Shown in pieces: positions 5,611-6,895 of a stretch of 6,895 bases of DNA (positions within the stretch are counted from its first letter, which is position 1; the number at the start of each line of letters is the position of its first letter). The position numbers and the translations under genes are program-made. Origin of the DNA: Bacillota bacterium (GTDB lineage: Bacteria > Bacillota > Limnochordia > JAAZLZ01); assembly GCA_012799075.1 (NCBI GenBank), contig JAAZLZ010000158.1, positions 1 through 6,895 of the forward strand, given 5' to 3'. The notes under the pieces are model-generated. The model saw nothing but the letters and a program-made list of their open reading frames with translations. It ran no database searches and was not told the origin of the DNA.

Positions 5611-5979
5611 ATGAAACTGTACATTGCAGGACCAATGACCGGACATCCAAAGTTCAATTTTCCGGCTTTCCATGATGCGGCTCGGCGCCTTAGGCAGCAG
5701 GGCTATGATGTTGTCAACCCCGCTGAGCTGGAGACTATGGACACAGCAAGACCGTGGGAGTTTTACGCCCGGCGGAGCATTGGCCTCTTGGTCAAAGAGT
5801 GCGATGCCGTTTTGCTTTTGTCCGGGTGGTGCGATTCCCGGGGCGCCCTTCTAGAGGCAGTCGTCGCGAGGGCTTTGGGAGCTCCCTTTTATCGGCTGGT
5901 TGACTCCTCCCTTGAGCGGTACAGCACCGATTATATCGATCAAGTGATTGCAAGCAAGCTGGATTTGCTTCTAAGCTAG
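5611..5979 (+). CDS. DUF4406 protein, nucleoside 2-deoxyribosyltransferase-like
   Basis: A 122-residue Rossmann-like protein. It opens with KLYIAGPMTGHPKFNFPAFH (2-21), the hallmark of DUF4406, followed by YDVVNPAE (32-39), RPWEFYARRSI (47-57), a CDAVLLLSGW strand (64-73) and the SRGALLEAVVARALGAP block (76-92). In related nucleoside deoxyribosyltransferases a Glu after this G-A/x-x-x-E turn is the nucleophile. Glu82 is the candidate here, and Asp65 and Trp73 may line the pocket. No activity is established for DUF4406 itself. Homologues are frequent in phages and also occur in bacterial chromosomes. No other phage gene is visible here. About 20 residues at the C-terminus (101-122) extend past the core and form a probable amphipathic helix. 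It lies 32 bases upstream of msrAB on the same strand and is probably co-transcribed. Family confidence is high; biochemical role is open. Confidence 0.85.
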   Translation: MKLYIAGPMTGHPKFNFPAFHDAARRLRQQGYDVVNPAELETMDTARPWEFYARRSIGLLVKECDAVLLLSGWCDSRGALLEAVVARALGAPFYRLVDSSLERYSTDYIDQVIASKLDLLLS

Positions 5980-5998
5980 TTCCCGGTGACAAATACTT

Positions 5999-6004
5999 GG
6001 GAGG
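5999..6004 (+). promoter_or_regulatory. Ribosome binding site of msrAB
   Basis: GGGAGG lies seven bases before the ATG at 6012. It supports a start that places the MsrA catalytic cysteine at residue 10, as expected for the compact bacterial form. Confidence 0.8.
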
Positions 6005-6011
6005 CGATTCC

Positions 6012-6895
6012 ATGGCGGAGATCTATTTAGCAGGGGGCTGCTTTTGGGGAATGGAAAAATATCTGGCTTCCATCCGGGGGGTATTGTCCACCGAAGTGGG
6101 CTATGCCAATGGCAAGACCGTGAATCCGACTTATGAGGACGTGTGCCGCAAGAACACAGGTCATGCCGAAACGGTCCGGGTCTCTTATGATCCAGAGGTG
6201 GTCTCCTTAAGATTCTTGCTCGAATTGTATTTCGAGGCCATCGATCCGACCGCGGTCAATCGTCAGGGGGCGGACGTGGGCGTGCAGTATCGAACGGGGA
6301 TCTACTATACCGATCCGGCTTATCTGCCGGTCATTCAGGAAGCTGTGGGAGAGCTGCAGAAGACCTTAGATAGGCCCGTCGCCGTTGAGGTCAAGCCCCT
6401 GGAGAATTTCAGCTCCGCAGAGGAATACCATCAGCAGTACCTGGACAAGAACCCGGGGGGCTACTGCCACATCGGCCGGGACAAGTTCGAGCGGGCAGCT
6501 CGAGCCCTAGTTGATCCGAAGGATTATGCCGCCCCTGAACCGACAAGGCTGCGGGAAACCCTAACCCGCACCCAATACCAGGTGACGCAGGAAAATGACA
6601 CCGAGCCTCCATTTGAGAATGAGTACTGGGACTTCTTCCGGTCGGGCATTTATGTCGACGTCACCACCGGTGAACCTTTATTCCTATCCAGCGACAAGTT
6701 TGATTCGGGCTGTGGATGGCCCAGCTTTGCCAAGCCCATTGATCCTGGCGTGGTGGGGGAGCGGCTTGACAGCTCCCACGGCATGCGCCGCATCGAGGTG
6801 CGAAGCCGTGTGGGCAATGCCCATCTGGGCCATGTCTTTGCCGATGGACCAAGGGAGCTTGGTGGGCGGCGGTACTGTATCAACAGTGCAGCCCT
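6012..6895 (+). CDS. msrAB: Bifunctional methionine sulfoxide reductase MsrA-MsrB, partial (C-terminal end beyond right edge)
   Basis: The frame is open from ATG 6012 to the right edge, 294 codons. Residues 3 to about 160 form MsrA, which reduces methionine-S-sulfoxide: GGCFWGMEK (8-16) holds catalytic Cys10, GHAETVRV follows at about 54-61, then DPTAVNRQGADVGVQYRTGI. Cys152 in GGYCHI is a likely resolving Cys. A linker joins this to MsrB (about 180 to the end), which reduces the R-sulfoxide. There, FDSGCGWPSF carries Cys234, GHVFADGP follows, and RYCINSAA carries catalytic Cys289. The zinc-binding CxxC usual in many MsrB proteins is absent: the position reads VDVTTGEPLF. This is the zinc-free form common in MsrAB fusions. 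Probably only one to two dozen residues are missing. No signal peptide is present, so the enzyme is cytoplasmic and recycled by thioredoxin. It follows the DUF4406 gene by 32 bases. Confidence 0.95.
   Translation, partial: MAEIYLAGGCFWGMEKYLASIRGVLSTEVGYANGKTVNPTYEDVCRKNTGHAETVRVSYDPEVVSLRFLLELYFEAIDPTAVNRQGADVGVQYRTGIYYTDPAYLPVIQEAVGELQKTLDRPVAVEVKPLENFSSAEEYHQQYLDKNPGGYCHIGRDKFERAARALVDPKDYAAPEPTRLRETLTRTQYQVTQENDTEPPFENEYWDFFRSGIYVDVTTGEPLFLSSDKFDSGCGWPSFAKPIDPGVVGERLDSSHGMRRIEVRSRVGNAHLGHVFADGPRELGGRRYCINSAA

Noticed and set aside
5611..5979. Prophage remnant suggested by the DUF4406 gene
   Set aside because: No integrase, structural, lysis or att-like sequence is visible nearby, and the neighbours are housekeeping-type genes. 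A chromosomal DUF4406 gene is not unusual.

Overview
The window looks like an ordinary chromosomal stretch from a bacterium of the Bacillota (Firmicutes) type, fairly GC-rich by eye. The evidence is strong GGAGG-type ribosome binding sites, TTG and GTG starts, and gene content typical of Clostridia, Limnochordia or Peptococcaceae-like anaerobes. The phylum is an inference; the sequence holds no rRNA or other strong lineage marker. There are eight protein genes, two of them cut by the window edges. I see no tRNA, rRNA, CRISPR array, insertion sequence or prophage.

Left part (1-1622, minus strand): a two-gene unit. A URO-D superfamily protein (resembling corrinoid methyltransferases, not HemE) comes first. 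A TAXI-type TRAP solute-binding protein follows 30 nt later and runs off the left edge. Any TRAP permease would lie beyond position 1.

Middle (1623-4952): a 302-bp divergent intergenic region with no convincing promoter, then a complete tripartite tricarboxylate transporter in the order tctC-tctB-tctA on the plus strand. The binding-protein gene is separated from the membrane genes by a perfect 10-bp stem-loop without a U-tract. A second, weaker stem lies between tctB and tctA. A strong 10-bp hairpin follows tctA and probably serves both it and the convergent gene on its right. The two binding proteins, two transporter classes and the URO-D enzyme, arranged back to back, suggest one catabolic locus for an organic acid or a methylated compound. 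The substrate cannot be read from the sequence.

Right part (4983-6895): a minus-strand gene for an unrecognised four-helix membrane protein, whose start can be corrected by five codons. A divergent region with a plausible promoter follows, then a plus-strand pair: a DUF4406 (nucleoside deoxyribosyltransferase-like) protein and, 32 nt later, a fused methionine sulfoxide reductase MsrA-MsrB that is cut near its C-terminus by the right edge.

Nothing here is clearly a new biological system. The points most worth a second look are the back-to-back URO-D/TAXI and TTT units, the altered metal-site motif of the URO-D protein, the stem-loop after tctC, and the pairing of DUF4406 with msrAB.
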